Below, in pieces: positions 63,331 to 64,000 of a DNA stretch of 64,000 bases. The position numbers and the translations under genes were made by a program. Positions within the stretch are counted from its first letter, which is position 1. Every line of letters starts with the position of its first letter. The DNA comes from Paraphysomonas bandaiensis (lineage: Eukaryota > Chrysophyceae): contig CBFFRP010000297.1 of the NCBI GenBank assembly GCA_965644295.1, positions 992,001 through 1,056,000 on the forward strand, read 5' to 3'. A model generated the notes under the pieces. The model was not told where the DNA came from and did not search any database. It was given only the letters and a program-made list of their open reading frames with translations.

Positions 63331-64000
63331 ATGCATCAAGTAAAACTCAATCTATCTGAAGCTCAATTAAGAAAGTTATCAAACAAACACAATATACAAG
63401 TTAGACCTGACCAAATCGGCTTCGGCTTTCCAGTTGCTTTATCTGACAAGAACTTAAAAAAACTTGAAAACTCTTACAACAAGTCAAAAGGAATGCGATT
63501 AACATTAGACGATAATGAAATTGAAGGTGGTAATCTAAAACAAAACATCAAAAAAGCTTTCAATAAGACTAAGAAACAAGTTAAAAAGACATTCAAAGAC
63601 CCAAACTTAGGAAGAAAGATTAAGAACACATCAAGAAAAGTTAAAAACACTGTCAATGATTTTGCTGTTGTTGGTGATTTAGGTATTCCCGTTGTTAGTG
63701 ATTCATATAATCTATTGAATACTACAACCCGTTTAGGTGATAAGTTAGTTAGAAGTGGTGTTGACCATATTGAAGATAGAAAAGATGATAAGAAAAGAAG
63801 TCAATTTGTTGATGATTTCAATGCACTGAGAGAACATGCTAACACTCAATCTTCTGTTCCTCCTCCTCCTCCTCCAACTGAAGGAAGCGGTAATCCTTAT
63901 CTTCCATCAAAGCAAGTAAAGAAAGTTAAAAAGAAACTGACTGGTTCATCATTTAGAACATTAGGTGCTGGAGTAGTAGATTTAGATTACAAAGGAAAGA
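63331..64000 (+). CDS. Start-anchored basic virion protein, 3' end cut by window edge
   Basis: An open frame of 223 codons starts at ATG 63331, right after ATAATATATATATA, and runs off the window. The N-terminal block MHQVKLNLSEAQLRKLSNK with IQVRPDQIG resembles a short motif at the start of minor virion proteins in PLVs and related adintovirus/adenovirus-like elements. A hydrophobic turn (FAVVGDLGIPVVSD) follows a Lys-rich helix, then a Pro run near residue 175 and a GSSFRTLGAGVVDLDY stretch. A capsid-internal or membrane-active cement protein is inferred. The gene belongs to the morphogenesis block. Confidence 0.72.
   Translation, partial: MHQVKLNLSEAQLRKLSNKHNIQVRPDQIGFGFPVALSDKNLKKLENSYNKSKGMRLTLDDNEIEGGNLKQNIKKAFNKTKKQVKKTFKDPNLGRKIKNTSRKVKNTVNDFAVVGDLGIPVVSDSYNLLNTTTRLGDKLVRSGVDHIEDRKDDKKRSQFVDDFNALREHANTQSSVPPPPPPTEGSGNPYLPSKQVKKVKKKLTGSSFRTLGAGVVDLDYKGK

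Larger units (their letters stand above)
54242..64000 (+). mobile_element. Integrated polinton-like virus (PLV), right part outside window
   Basis: A run of short-spaced, intronless, AT-rich genes contains the PLV/virophage-type virion set: A32/FtsK-type packaging ATPase, penton-like minor capsid protein, double-jelly-roll-type major capsid protein, an associated start-anchored virion protein, and adhesin-like proteins. Gene spacing is 35-70 bp and each start is preceded by an AT-only element. No stops interrupt the frames, so the insertion is recent or maintained. No DNA polymerase, helicase, integrase or maturation protease is visible; they should lie beyond 64000 if present. The left limit is placed at the hairpin by composition only. 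Confidence 0.85.

Noticed and set aside
1-64000. CRISPR array, bacterial operon or rRNA gene
   Set aside because: There are no regularly spaced unique spacers, no Shine-Dalgarno-type operons and no rRNA-like conserved blocks.

Overview
The window is nuclear DNA of a flagellate-forming unicellular eukaryote. Host genes carry GT-AG introns, mostly 43-60 nt. They include CCDC40, an axonemal 96-nm ruler subunit that implies a motile flagellum, and eukaryotic house-keeping genes: GLE1, METTL16, site-1 protease, a CaM-kinase, a mitochondrial carrier, a TVP15-like Golgi protein and an S28 peptidase. Plant-type leucine-rich repeats, MORN repeats, a bacterial-type pirin and an inserted polinton-like virus would fit a stramenopile or similar protist, but the lineage cannot be fixed from this sequence alone. 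Many exons were rebuilt here by following reading phase across splice sites, so several genes are longer than any single open frame.

Layout. 1-374: an open frame running off the left edge, possibly from another virus-like element. 375-1690: non-coding, with an hAT relic. 1691-3507 (-): S28 serine peptidase. 4089-7803 (+): coiled-coil plus leucine-rich-repeat protein. 9254-14142 (-): a 1532-residue LRR/EF-hand protein. 14733-15603 (+): TVP15-like membrane protein. 16993-18458 (+): CaM-kinase-like enzyme with an acylation-type N-terminus. 20171-21289 (+): membrane protein with a C-terminal RING/U-box-like module. 22709-27888: a complete, very young Ty1/copia element. 28199-31566 (-): GLE1 with two Gle1-type modules. 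32433-35199 (+): MORN protein. 36126-36938 (-): unknown. 37947-40679 (+): CCDC40. 42661-43467 (+): SLC25 carrier. 43833-44861 (-): METTL16. 45362-48508 (+): site-1 protease. 49296-49563: truncated solo copia LTR. 49692-52371: an hAT transposon whose right half has been inverted. 52372-53726 (-): pirin. About 54242-64000: a polinton-like virus (PLV) running off the right edge.

The viral segment is the most notable region. It is AT-rich and intronless, and it holds the morphogenesis set of a PLV: packaging ATPase, penton-like minor capsid protein, double-jelly-roll major capsid protein, a start-anchored virion protein cut by the window end, and two adhesin-type proteins (a discoidin-fold protein and a fibre-like protein) expressed divergently. 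Almost every viral frame is preceded by the same short AT-only element, close to TATTATATA. No polymerase, helicase or integrase is visible, so replication and integration genes must lie beyond the edge or be absent.

Mobile-element activity is heavy elsewhere: a copia element with apparently identical LTRs, a rearranged hAT element, a dispersed repeat built on a CATCCGGG motif, a palindromic repeat whose core is flipped between copies, and long (CATA)n tracts in divergent promoter regions.
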